64,000 bases of DNA from Cnuella takakiae (GTDB taxonomy: Bacteria; Bacteroidota; Bacteroidia; Chitinophagales; Chitinophagaceae), in contig NZ_MTFE01000010.1 of NCBI RefSeq assembly GCF_001953305.1, positions 5,495,269-5,559,268 of the forward strand, read 5' to 3'. The notes below the pieces were generated by a model. That model ran no database searches. It had not been told where the DNA came from and worked only from the letters and a program-made list of their open reading frames with translations. Position numbers and translations under genes: made by a program. This document shows positions 8,233 to 16,054 of the stretch, in pieces (position 1 is the stretch's first letter; every line of letters starts with the position of its first letter).

Positions 8233-8691
8233 ATGAAAGTAATCCTAGTGGTGACCTTGTTAGTTACCGGTCTTTCTCTTACTATACCGGCAGCGGCACA
8301 ACAAGCTAAAAAGACACCAGTGCAAAGTACTCAGGTACAAAATAATCACAAGGTGGTGATGCAGTTAAGCTCTGCCGATACTTCGGAACACAGAGGGCTG
8401 ATGAATAATTTAAAACATTTGAAGGAAGGATGGGGTGATAGCGTTATGGTGGAAGTGGTGGTTCATGGTCCTGGTATTGACCTTGTAACAAAAGGGAAAA
8501 GCACCCAGCAGCAGGCTTTACAGGCTATGATGGCAAAAGGTGTAAAATTTGTTGTTTGCCGCAATACCATGAAGCAAAAGAATATTACTGAAGAACAAAT
8601 CCTTCCCAATGTGGGCTTTGTGCCGATGGGCATTGGAGAGATTATACAAAAGCAGGAACAGGGTTGGAGTTATTTAAAAGCGGGCTTTTAG
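8233..8691 (+). CDS. Exported DsrE-family protein
   Basis: This 152-residue protein has an N-terminal signal peptide (about 1-22, ending AAAQQ) and a DsrE/DsrF-like fold. Signs are the hydrophobic strand VMVEVVVHGPGIDLVT, the segment KGVKFVVCRNTM with a Cys where DsrE proteins carry sulfur, and the C-terminal GFVPMGIGEIIQKQEQGWSYLK. The exported type is common in sulfur-oxidation gene sets. It is the last gene of the operon; operator 5 begins 3 nt after its stop. A role as a periplasmic sulfur carrier is inferred. Confidence 0.82.
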   Translation: MKVILVVTLLVTGLSLTIPAAAQQAKKTPVQSTQVQNNHKVVMQLSSADTSEHRGLMNNLKHLKEGWGDSVMVEVVVHGPGIDLVTKGKSTQQQALQAMMAKGVKFVVCRNTMKQKNITEEQILPNVGFVPMGIGEIIQKQEQGWSYLKAGF

Positions 8692-8694
8692 CGG

Positions 8695-8739
8695 CGTGAC
8701 AAGTGTCACGAAGTAAGTAGTTTATGCCTTATAATTTTA
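8695..8739 (+). promoter_or_regulatory. Operator 5 and -7 element of the second dioxygenase operon
   Basis: CGTGA-caagtg-TCACG (8695-8710) is a perfect core. TAATTTTA (8732-8739) is a good -7 element ending 36.5 bp from the palindrome centre. The ATG at 8755 follows 15 nt later. Confidence 0.75.
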
Positions 8740-8754
8740 AAAAAATGATTGAAT

Positions 8755-10107
8755 ATGGATATAAAACAATGGGAAGACAAGAACCTTTCGCACTTTAGCT
8801 ACGCTGTTTTAAGTGAGTCTGAAAAAAAAGTGGTTCTAATAGACCCTGCCCGTAACCCTCAACCTTACTACGATTATGCAAAACAGCACGGTGCGCAAAT
8901 TGTAGCTGTCATTGAAACTCATCCGCATGCTGATTTTGTCAGCAGCCATTTAGAGATTGCCGAAGTCACCGGAGCCATTATTTACGTGAGCAAATTGGTG
9001 CATGCACAATATCCGCATCAAACCTTTGATGAGGGTGATCAGATAGCGATAGGAAAAATCAGGCTTTCTGCTATCAATACACCAGGCCATTCACCAGACA
9101 GTATTAGCGTGAAACTGGAACATGAAGACAAAATTGAAGCTATCTTCACCGGAGACACCTTATTCATTGGCGACTGTGGCCGGCCGGATTTGCGGGAAGG
9201 AGCTGGCAATATCAAAGCCACCCGGCATGATTTGGCAAAGCAGATGTATTACTCTTTAAGAGAGAAGTTGGCCACACTGCCAGGCGAAACGAAAGTTTAC
9301 CCGGCACATGGAGCAGGCACGCTTTGTGGCAAGTCGTTGAGCAAGGCCCATAGCAGTACTATTGCCGCAGAACGAAAGACAAACTGGTCTTTGCAGGAAG
9401 CAACGGAAGAAGAATTTGTGACGAACCTGCTGACCGACCAACCGTTTGTGCCCCTTTATTTTCCATATGATGTGGAGTTGAACCGGAAAGGAGCACCTGC
9501 TTTTAATCAATCTATCAAGAAGGTCAATATAGCAGGTGAAATCAGCAATGAAGAAAGTGCACAAAGGTTAAATCCAGCACTGTGGATGATTGATGCAAGA
9601 AAAGCAGACACATACAAAAAAGGACACCTTCCCCACTCCATCAACCTTATGGAGGAAGGAAAGTTTGAAACCTGGCTGGGAAGCATCATCAAGCCCGGTG
9701 AAAAGTTTTACCTGGGCGGCGAATCGGAAACGCAACTGAAAAACCTTATTGCTCGTACGGCAGCCATTGGCTACGAGGAGCAGATTGAAGCAGCTTTTGT
9801 TATCAACTATGGTCAGCAGCATGCAGCGGAATTTAACCTCAACACCTTCAAAGCACAGCAGGAAAATTATACCATCATTGACGTTCGCAATCCTTCCGAG
9901 GTAAAGGAAGGAAAGCCTTTTTCAAACAGCCTGTCCATTCCATTAGCAGAGGTGAGAGAAAGAGTAGGCGAGATACCCACCGACAAACCCCTTGTGGTGC
10001 ATTGTGCCGGAGGCTATCGCAGTGCAGCCGCCAGTTCACTGCTTCAGTCAACTCTAAATGGCAAAGCAATTGTGTTTGACCTGGGAGAGGCTGTTAAAGC
10101 CTTTTAA
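8755..10107 (+). CDS. Second persulfide dioxygenase-rhodanese fusion
   Basis: This 450-residue protein has the same architecture as the 4120 gene: a metallo-beta-lactamase-fold dioxygenase (about 1-235) and two rhodanese domains. It has THPHADFVSSH, NTPGHSPDS and TGDTLFIGDCGRPDL, giving the His/His/Asp iron ligands, and a C-terminal rhodanese with HCAGGYRS. The middle rhodanese lacks the catalytic Cys. It is clearly diverged from the first copy, so it is an old paralogue, not a recent duplication. ATG 8755 is preferred over the TTG two codons upstream. It leads an operon with the DUF302, AcfC-like and SoxB-like genes. Confidence 0.9.
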   Translation: MDIKQWEDKNLSHFSYAVLSESEKKVVLIDPARNPQPYYDYAKQHGAQIVAVIETHPHADFVSSHLEIAEVTGAIIYVSKLVHAQYPHQTFDEGDQIAIGKIRLSAINTPGHSPDSISVKLEHEDKIEAIFTGDTLFIGDCGRPDLREGAGNIKATRHDLAKQMYYSLREKLATLPGETKVYPAHGAGTLCGKSLSKAHSSTIAAERKTNWSLQEATEEEFVTNLLTDQPFVPLYFPYDVELNRKGAPAFNQSIKKVNIAGEISNEESAQRLNPALWMIDARKADTYKKGHLPHSINLMEEGKFETWLGSIIKPGEKFYLGGESETQLKNLIARTAAIGYEEQIEAAFVINYGQQHAAEFNLNTFKAQQENYTIIDVRNPSEVKEGKPFSNSLSIPLAEVRERVGEIPTDKPLVVHCAGGYRSAAASSLLQSTLNGKAIVFDLGEAVKAF

Positions 10108-10133
10108 TAAAAATCATTAAAAAACAAGCAGCT

Positions 10134-10520
10134 ATGTCATTTACATTCAGTAAAACAACAAATCACAACTTTAACGATGCTGTAAAAGCAGTTACCGAAG
10201 AATTGAAAAAGGAAGGCTTTGGAGTGATCACAGAAATTGACCTAAGGGAGAAGTTCAAAGAAAAGCTTGGTGTTGATTTTCACCATTACAAAATTCTTGG
10301 TGCCTGCAATCCGGCACTGGCATACAAGGCAGTTCAGGTAGAGCCAAACATTGGCGTCATGCTACCCTGCAATGTGCTGGTGCAGGAAAGGGAAAACGGC
10401 GAAGTAGAAATTGCTGCCATCAACCCCCTGAATTCCATTGGTGCCATTGATAACAATCACCTGCAGTCGCTGGCAAAAGAAGTAAGCGACAAGTTGCAAG
10501 CGGTGATGGAGCGGATGTAA
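10134..10520 (+). CDS. DUF302 family protein
   Basis: This 128-residue cytoplasmic protein fits DUF302 throughout. It shows the early segment VTEELKKEGFGVITEID, the central FHHYKILGACNPALAYKA and the later GVMLPCNVLVQE. DUF302 proteins are small alpha/beta proteins of unknown biochemical role that often sit in sulfur-oxidation gene clusters. Two Cys residues (in GACNP and LPCNV) are conserved in the family. It follows the dioxygenase gene by 26 nt in the same direction, so co-transcription is likely. Confidence 0.88.
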   Translation: MSFTFSKTTNHNFNDAVKAVTEELKKEGFGVITEIDLREKFKEKLGVDFHHYKILGACNPALAYKAVQVEPNIGVMLPCNVLVQERENGEVEIAAINPLNSIGAIDNNHLQSLAKEVSDKLQAVMERM

Positions 10521-10568
10521 GATTATTTAGCGCGCCTCGTATTCTTAAACGTATTAAGAACGACAACA

Positions 10569-11306
10569 ATGAAGCCGGTTTCTTATTTTCTCCTGTTCAC
10601 CTGTATATATTTCAAGGCCCATAGCCAGGATACATTGTTTGTGTATGGCCCCGGAGGCCCCCAGGCGCCGGTAGAAGAATGCGCCAGGCTCTTTTCACAG
10701 CGGTTTTCCATTCCGGTGAAAGTAACAGCCGGTCCTGAAGCCAAATGGATAGAAGAAGCCAAACAAAAAGCAGACATTGTTTTCGGCGGTGCCGAATACA
10801 TGCTTACTCAATTTGCACTGCAACATCCCGGCATAATCGACAGCACCACCCGAGACGAATTATACAAACGAGCCGCCGGCATTTTGGTAAGGCCCGGCAA
10901 TCCGAAGAGAATTCGCTCCTTAAAAGACCTGGGAAAGCCAGGTATAAAAATCCTCGATGTCAATGGAGCCGGACAGCTGGGCATGTGGGAAGATCTTGCC
11001 GGAAGACAAAATCTTATTGGAGGAATTCAAAAAAATATAGGAGGCTCATTTGAAAATACAGCTTTGGGAATTGAAGCCTGGAAGAGAGATAAAAGCTACG
11101 ATGCCTGGATCACTTTTGCCTCCTGGCACAACCGGTTGAAAAATGTTACTACCTTAATAAGACTGCCTCCTGCGCAGACGGTTTACCGGGGCACACCTAT
11201 TGCTGTAACGACCATCACAAATCAAAAAGACTTGTCGCTTCAATTTATAAAATACTTGCAATCACCAGAGGCGCATCAGGTATTTGTTAATTGGGGTTGG
11301 GAATAG
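10569..11306 (+). CDS. acfC: Periplasmic substrate-binding protein, AcfC-like
   Basis: This 245-residue protein has a signal peptide (MKPVSYFLLFTCIYFKAHSQ) and a periplasmic binding-protein fold. The opening FVYGPGGPQAPVEECARLF matches the AcfC family, which is related to sulfate- and molybdate-type ABC binding proteins. No ABC permease or ATPase is adjacent. It overlaps nothing, follows DUF302 by 48 nt and ends 10 nt before the SoxB-like gene. Binding a sulfur oxyanion is a reasonable inference from the operon, but the ligand is not readable from sequence. Confidence 0.75.
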   Translation: MKPVSYFLLFTCIYFKAHSQDTLFVYGPGGPQAPVEECARLFSQRFSIPVKVTAGPEAKWIEEAKQKADIVFGGAEYMLTQFALQHPGIIDSTTRDELYKRAAGILVRPGNPKRIRSLKDLGKPGIKILDVNGAGQLGMWEDLAGRQNLIGGIQKNIGGSFENTALGIEAWKRDKSYDAWITFASWHNRLKNVTTLIRLPPAQTVYRGTPIAVTTITNQKDLSLQFIKYLQSPEAHQVFVNWGWE

Positions 11307-11316
11307 CCATATTTCA

Positions 11317-12747
11317 ATGAAATTATCCATAGTCTACTTTAACGACGTGCACGGCTACTTGCAGGAGCATCCGGAAATCTTTTTTCAAGGTCCTGCTGAA
11401 GTGATAAAGACCGCAGGCGGCTACAGCCGGATATTATCGTTTATAAAGTCGATAAGAAACGAAAACCCTAATACACTTGTCTTTGATGGCGGCGACACCT
11501 TCCATGGCACTTATCCAGTAGTGCAAACAAAGGGCGAGATCATTGTACCAATACTAAATGAAATAGGTATTGCGGCTATGGTTGGGCATTGGGATTTTGC
11601 GTATGGCAGCGAGCAGTTAGAACACCTAGCCGCAGGCTTAAACTACCCGGTTTTAGGTATCAACGTTTATAAAAAGGACGGTCAATTGCTGCTGCCGCCT
11701 TTTTTGATGAAACAAGCCGGAGGTGTGACGATTGGCGTTATTGGCATTTGCAGCAATATCATCAATAATACGATTCCCAGCCGTTTCAGCGAAGAGCTAA
11801 TAATTACCGATGGTAAAGAAGAATTGCCGCAATATATAAAGGAAGTGAGAGAAAAGGGTGCAGACATTGTTATGCTGTTATCTCATAACGGTTTTCCGCA
11901 GGACTGTGCCTTAATAAGTAAAATTGAAGGCATAGATGTGTGCCTTAGTGCACATACCCATAACCGGTTGCATCAGCCTGCGGTAATTAACAACACGCCG
12001 ATTATTCAATGTGGCTGTCACGGTTCTTTTGTTGGTCACCTGGAACTGAATATTGCCGGCAAAAAAGTTTTGGAATATTCCTATAGGTTAGTACCAATGG
12101 ATGAAACCGTTGAAAAGGATGAAGCATTGGATAAACAAATTGCAAAAGCGATTGAAGCATTTAACCATTTAAAAGACGAAGACTTAGGAGTTACTTCCCA
12201 GAACCTTCATCGTTACAATACCTTGAATGGAAAAATGGATAATTTGTTGTTGGCATCCATTGCCCATGCGGCTGATACAAAGATTGCGTTTTCCAACGGA
12301 TGGCGCTATGGAAGTCCAGTGCCGGCTGGTACCATAACTCTGAATGATTTATACAACATCATACCCATAAATCCACCCGTTTCCACAACAGAACTTAGCG
12401 GGAAGGAAATTAAAGGCATGCTTGAGGAAAATATCGAACGCACTTTTGCCTGTGATGCCTTTCATCAGATGGGTGGTTATTTGAAAAGATGCTTTGGAGT
12501 AACAGCATACATTAAGCTGGAAAATCCAAAAGGACAACGCATACAGCAGTTGTTTATTGATAAACAGCCGGTGGATAAAGAACGCAGCTATACCGTCGCT
12601 TTTGTTACCAAACAGGGAGTTCCAGAGAATGTAGGAACAAACAGAAAGGACTTAGACATCAAAGCCGTGGATGCCATGCAGCGTTTTTTAGTTGAAAACT
12701 TGCTTACAGACGAGATCATTAATACAACCGCTTTTGTTACGGTTTGA
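11317..12747 (+). CDS. SoxB-like metallohydrolase without signal peptide
   Basis: This 476-residue protein is a two-domain calcineurin-type metallophosphoesterase/5'-nucleotidase. It has the metal ligand motifs YFNDVHGY near the N-terminus, VFDGGDTFHGT, LLSHNGFPQD and SAHTHNRLH. The segment MVGHWDFAYG is the SoxB version of the motif that reads GNHEFD in ordinary 5'-nucleotidases, so SoxB-like hydrolysis of a protein- or small-molecule-bound thiosulfonate is a better guess than nucleotide cleavage. No signal peptide is visible after ATG 11317, so it should be cytoplasmic, unlike the Tat-exported paralogue at 17906. It ends the operon behind operator 5. Confidence 0.8.
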   Translation: MKLSIVYFNDVHGYLQEHPEIFFQGPAEVIKTAGGYSRILSFIKSIRNENPNTLVFDGGDTFHGTYPVVQTKGEIIVPILNEIGIAAMVGHWDFAYGSEQLEHLAAGLNYPVLGINVYKKDGQLLLPPFLMKQAGGVTIGVIGICSNIINNTIPSRFSEELIITDGKEELPQYIKEVREKGADIVMLLSHNGFPQDCALISKIEGIDVCLSAHTHNRLHQPAVINNTPIIQCGCHGSFVGHLELNIAGKKVLEYSYRLVPMDETVEKDEALDKQIAKAIEAFNHLKDEDLGVTSQNLHRYNTLNGKMDNLLLASIAHAADTKIAFSNGWRYGSPVPAGTITLNDLYNIIPINPPVSTTELSGKEIKGMLEENIERTFACDAFHQMGGYLKRCFGVTAYIKLENPKGQRIQQLFIDKQPVDKERSYTVAFVTKQGVPENVGTNRKDLDIKAVDAMQRFLVENLLTDEIINTTAFVTV

Positions 12748-12854
12748 TGTACCTTATTCGATAACTCAAGATAAATACATAATCATACAGCTAAAAGCGC
12801 TTACAAATTGCAAACATTGCATCCTATTTATTTTTAACCATTAAAACAGTCGAT

Positions 12855-13190
12855 GTGAATGGTTATCATCAGTATCAGTCGTGCATTGAAGCATGTTTAA
12901 AATGTGCCGCCATTTGTAATCATTGTGCGTCATCCTACACCCAGGAAGAAGAGATGAAGATGATGGAGCGATGCATTCAGCTCGACATGGAATGTTCCGC
13001 ACTCTGTTATGCCGCCGCCTAACTCATGAGCTTAGGAAGCAGTAAGGCAGCCGAGATCTGCCGCATTTGTGCAGATATTTGTGAAGCGTGCGGAGCAGAA
13101 TGTGCAAAGCACACGCATATGGAGCACTGCAGGGAATGTGCAGAAGCCTGTAAAGCCTAGGCTGCTGAATGCAGAAGCATGGCAGCTTAG
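12855..13190 (+). pseudogene. Four-helix-bundle copper-storage protein (Csp/DUF326), interrupted by two stop codons
   Basis: From GTG 12855 the frame encodes a Cys-rich four-helix protein (YQSCIEACLKCAAICNHCA and later EICRICADICEACGAEC). The regular Cys-x2/3-Cys spacing is that of Csp copper-storage proteins. TAA at 13020-13022 interrupts YAAA-LMSLGS where the family normally has Gln, a one-base change from CAA. TAG at 13158-13160 sits where a Cys is expected. The frame resumes intact after both stops, and a hairpin terminator follows. These are substitutions, not homopolymer slips, so genuine decay is likely. No copy without stops was seen in the window. Confidence 0.8.
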
Positions 13191-13196
13191 ATTAGG

Positions 13197-13224
13197 AAAG
13201 CAGCTCAGCACCGGGCTGCTTTCT
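13197..13224 (+). terminator. Hairpin terminator after the copper-storage pseudogene
   Basis: AAAGCAGC (13197-13204) pairs with GCTGCTTT (13215-13222) and is followed by a short T/C tract. It fits the end of the broken gene. Confidence 0.65.
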
Positions 13225-13367
13225 TAATGGCCTCCTGTACACCTTCGGGTAAAATGGTTTTATTTCTGTTGCCCCTGTAGGCCTATAGCAGCTTATTGTT
13301 ATTCAGTTAGTGAAGAAGGTAAAAAGGATAGAACAGATTGGTGATTAATCTTACACTATGAACCATT

Positions 13368-13849
13368 ATGAAAGGTGCGAAAACCTCGATTTTTAAAAGA
13401 ACAGGGCTGTGGCGTGAAGCCCTCCGCTCTGGCACATTTGCCGCCATTGCAATGATTCCTTTTGGCGTGTTGTTCAGCAAGCTGGGCCTCCGCATTAATG
13501 AATATGGACAAAAAATCATTCAAATGGCTTTCCCGCATTTTTCAAAAGGCATCCGTTTTGCGCTATTTGTGCTGGAACATTTTGTACTAAGCTGGATCAT
13601 CGCCATGCCTCTGCTGCTATTGTTGAAGTATTTTCATCATCGCATTCACCACCTTCTTTTAGGTTTTATATATGGTTTATTATTCTATATAGCGATAAAC
13701 TCACTGTTGCTGCCGGCTTTGTTCAAAGATGCTACCCCTGGAAAATCGGTTTCAATAAAACTGTTTTTCCAAGTCTTTTCGTGCATACCATGTCCGGTCT
13801 TTCTATAGCATTTTCCTCCAAACGTTTTGTTATTCGAGACACCCAATAA
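13368..13849 (+). pseudogene. Polytopic membrane protein, frameshifted near the 3' end
   Basis: ATG 13368 opens a membrane protein with several hydrophobic helices (for example TFAAIAMIPFGVLFSKLGLR and LLLGFIYGLLFYIAINSLLL). The frame ends early at 13808. The alternative frame continues as SLFVHTMSGLSIAFSS to a stop at 13847-13849, which reads as the natural last helix of the protein. The two frames differ by one base, with a run of T at 13763-13768 as the likely site. I recognise no named family and the function is unknown. The lesion could be a sequencing error in the homopolymer. Confidence 0.6.
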
Positions 13850-14542
13850 GCCGCTACGGGTATCTTTTGCTTGCAGGTGAGTGCCTTTACAATAGCTATT
13901 AGGCATTATTTAGACCTTTCTTCCCTTGGCCAAAAGCTTGGAAACATCAATGCCGCAGAAGCAAAATTTATCACGGCACCTTTAAAAACAATAAATGCAG
14001 AACTTTTTATTTGCCATTATGGCGTATAAGTGATAAGCCCCATCTCGGCACTAAAGTCAGCAGAACCTTTTGAAAGCGAATCAAATACGGGACTTCTGCC
14101 GGAAGCATGACTTCCGCCTGCGGCGGCTAGGTTCATGGTTGTACCATAAACCACTACAGCCAGTAGGCCATTCGGAGCGCCAAAGCGGAAAGCATCTTTT
14201 TATGAAGGAAAATCATTAGCCCCACAAAAAGTAGTGGTAAATCTGGCAGTCTTTTAATAATACCGATCTGAAACAGGGAAAGCACACCAAAATCGATTGA
14301 ACCCAACACTGAAAACCCAATAATTTTTCTTCTTCATTCAAGATCGTCCGATGTTCACTTTCGCAGCTCATTACGTATCGCTATTACATCCATATGGGAA
14401 AGTTTGAGGTAAATGGAAAATATGGATGCCATTGTAACCTCACCGCAATTGTAAATCCGGCAATGTTCGGGATTACCAAACGTGGCAGTTAAATCAATGG
14501 TCTATTCAAACGTTAAAATGGAAATATATTTTGCTTTAACCC
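13850..14542. other. Degenerate intergenic stretch without a recognisable gene
   Basis: About 690 bp between the frameshifted membrane protein and the reverse-strand DUF2892-type gene. Short protein-like pieces appear in different frames but no continuous ORF, palindromic operator or RNA gene was found. Together with the broken genes on either side it looks like decayed coding DNA. Confidence 0.45.
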
Positions 14543-14953
14543 TTATTTGTATCCTAGCGTATCAGCTCCCCTACCTCGTAAAATATCTCTTAAGGCATAT
14601 TTCTCACGGTCTATTTCTTGCCTGGACCTAACGCCCAACTGACGGAATAAAGCAATAGGTGGACACCAACCCTGTATGGAATGTTGAATGAGAAACGATG
14701 TAACTACGCCTGGTAGCCATAACCACTTTTTATGTACGGTGGCTGCTAGAATAACACCCGATAAAGAAAGAACAGCTGCGTTTAAGCCCAACATTCTTGA
14801 AACATCCCATTCTGTATCGAGCTCTGCTATTCGTTCTTCAATGGCTTCCGGGCTCTGTTGTTGAAAGTGTTGTAAACTTTGCTCTATTTCCGCATCAATT
14901 TTTTGATTTACTTTTTTGGGTGTTACCTTTCTGGTAAGATCAATGGTTTGCAT
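14543..14953 (-). CDS. DUF2892-type membrane protein
   Basis: This 136-residue protein has a charged N-terminal helix (about 1-50, EIEQSLQHFQQQSPEAIEER), then two hydrophobic helices (LNAAVLSLSGVILAATV and WLWLPGVVTSFLIQHSI) and the segment GWCPPIALFRQLGVRSRQEI. The WCPP-lxRxLGVR pattern is shared with DUF2892/YgaP-like proteins of Bacteroidota and Proteobacteria. It is a stand-alone reverse-strand gene in a degraded stretch. Its function is unknown, and no sulfur-regulon operator is seen before it. Confidence 0.7.
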   Translation of the reverse strand: MQTIDLTRKVTPKKVNQKIDAEIEQSLQHFQQQSPEAIEERIAELDTEWDVSRMLGLNAAVLSLSGVILAATVHKKWLWLPGVVTSFLIQHSIQGWCPPIALFRQLGVRSRQEIDREKYALRDILRGRGADTLGYK

Positions 14954-15263
14954 AATTTTTTTTAATTACTTCAAAGGTTATACCATCATCCGAAAGGGTA
15001 CATGAATTGCACTAGTAATTTGTACGCTGCAATTCTTTTTTTGGGTTGTGAGACAACGTTTCAACTATCCCTTGCATCTTTTTGGTGTTTACCTTATTTT
15101 AAATGGGGTTGAACGATTTTCTATTGGGAAGATAAAGGTGAATTACGGGTATAATTGGGGCTTCATACAACCGGCGCAATTGTAAATTACTTCCATATTG
15201 GTTGTGGCGACTGGCATCGTCATTTTAATATTTTACAAAAAGCATAAATTTTCCTTACATATT
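14954..15263. other. Intergenic stretch, nothing recognised
   Basis: About 310 bp upstream of the DUF2892-type gene and downstream of the DUF202 gene, both on the reverse strand. It is moderately AT-rich, with no ORF, operator or clear terminator. Confidence 0.5.
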
Positions 15264-15650
15264 TCACGCATTCGGCAATAAGTAAAAGACCAGAAATATA
15301 CTTCCAACCAACGTTAGCAAGGTAAGTAAAAAAATGAGTCCGGATGAAGAGCGATAGGAATTGCTATTCAATTGTCGTTCTATGCTTTTAAATCTCAGAT
15401 AGGCGAGCAATGACATCACAGCGCCTAAGGCCACCAGAAAAATACCGATTAGACCAGAATAACCTTTGCTTGGCACTACAATGTTCTTATCCGTGACTAC
15501 AAGAGATAACTGCTTTACAAACAATGAGAATTTTACCACCACAAAGCCAAAAGCCATAATAGCAATAGCTGTTCGTATCCAGGCAAGGAAGGTACGTTCA
15601 TTGGCAAGATGATCGGTGGCATTGGTTTTCTTGAATTCCTTGTTTTCCAT
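15264..15650 (-). CDS. DUF202/YidH-family membrane protein
   Basis: This 128-residue protein begins MENKEFKKTNATDHLANERTFLAWIRTAIA and has three hydrophobic helices. The segment DHLANERTFLAWIRT is the DUF202 signature (E. coli YidH/YidG). The ATG at 15650 is chosen because the longer frame upstream runs through the 44-bp palindrome. A TAnnTTTC -7-like element lies at 15656-15663 on the reverse strand, which is not at the regulon spacing, so this gene may not belong to the sulfur regulon. The biochemical role of the family is unknown. Confidence 0.85.
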   Translation of the reverse strand: MENKEFKKTNATDHLANERTFLAWIRTAIAIMAFGFVVVKFSLFVKQLSLVVTDKNIVVPSKGYSGLIGIFLVALGAVMSLLAYLRFKSIERQLNSNSYRSSSGLIFLLTLLTLVGSIFLVFYLLPNA

Positions 15651-15683
15651 AAACTGAAAGCTATAAAATATCTCCGAACAGGC

Positions 15684-15742
15684 GTAGGCATTATAGCCGT
15701 GACTTATGTCACGGCTATAATGCCTACTCTCACGTAATTTTC
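15684..15742 (+). promoter_or_regulatory. Operator 6 inside a 44-bp inverted repeat, with -7 element
   Basis: The core CGTGA-cttatg-TCACG (15698-15713) is embedded in a much longer inverted repeat: 15684-15703 pairs perfectly with 15708-15727 (20-bp arms, 4-nt centre TTAT). On the forward strand TAATTTTC (15735-15742) ends 36.5 bp from the centre, the spacing of the other sites. The first ATG is at 15746. The long arms could also form a cruciform or mRNA hairpin on the opposite side. Confidence 0.75.
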
Positions 15743-15745
15743 GCC

Positions 15746-15838
15746 ATGAAGCAATGGTCAATGTGGTTAAAATTAACCCTTGCCTGCATTTTATGCATCG
15801 GCACTGTTTGATTTATTGTTGTTATCTCAAAAGAATGA
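15746..15838 (+). pseudogene. Small membrane-peptide ORF with an internal stop
   Basis: ATG 15746 lies 4 nt after the -7 element of operator 6. It encodes a short hydrophobic peptide (MKQWSMWLKLTLACILCIGTV) and a TGA at 15809-15811, then resumes as FIVVISKE to a TGA at 15836-15838. A Trp-to-stop change is the simplest explanation. The peptide resembles a one-helix membrane protein with Cys in the helix, but no family is recognised. It leads the operon containing the DUF2892 remnant and the rhodanese-thioredoxin gene. Confidence 0.4.
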
Positions 15839-15851
15839 TTATGTGATAAAC

Positions 15852-16054
15852 ATGGGCTCCGCCGACCGTATGTTCCGAACTTCTTTAGCTGTAACAGGGG
15901 CTATTCTTTGATACGGACGTTATTATTGGTACGGTTGCCGTTGTACTGTTGGTGCTTGCCGGAATTTTCATTTTAACCAGCTTCGTGGGATTTTGTCTCC
16001 TTTATACCCTGTTAGGCATGAACACTTGTCCAGACGAAGCAATCAATCAAGAGT
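15852..16054 (+). pseudogene. DUF2892 (YgaP-type) membrane protein, frameshifted
   Basis: From about 15852 the frame gives MGSADRMFRTSLAVTGAIL, the standard opening of Bacteroidota DUF2892 proteins (NxGSxDRxxR), then hits TGA near 15909. The other frame, entered around 15898-15905, continues with DTDVIIGTVAVVLLVLAG and FVGFCLLYTLLGMNTCP, the standard second half. A one-base change in or near the GGGG run explains the break. The frame then runs on into the next gene without a natural stop at the family end. The intact family is a two-helix membrane protein linked to rhodaneses. Confidence 0.6.

Noticed and set aside
10540-10566. Inverted repeat TTCTTAA...TTAAGAA before the AcfC-like gene
   Set aside because: The arms are short and AT-rich, there is no T run and it does not match the operator motif. 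A terminator or operator call is not justified.
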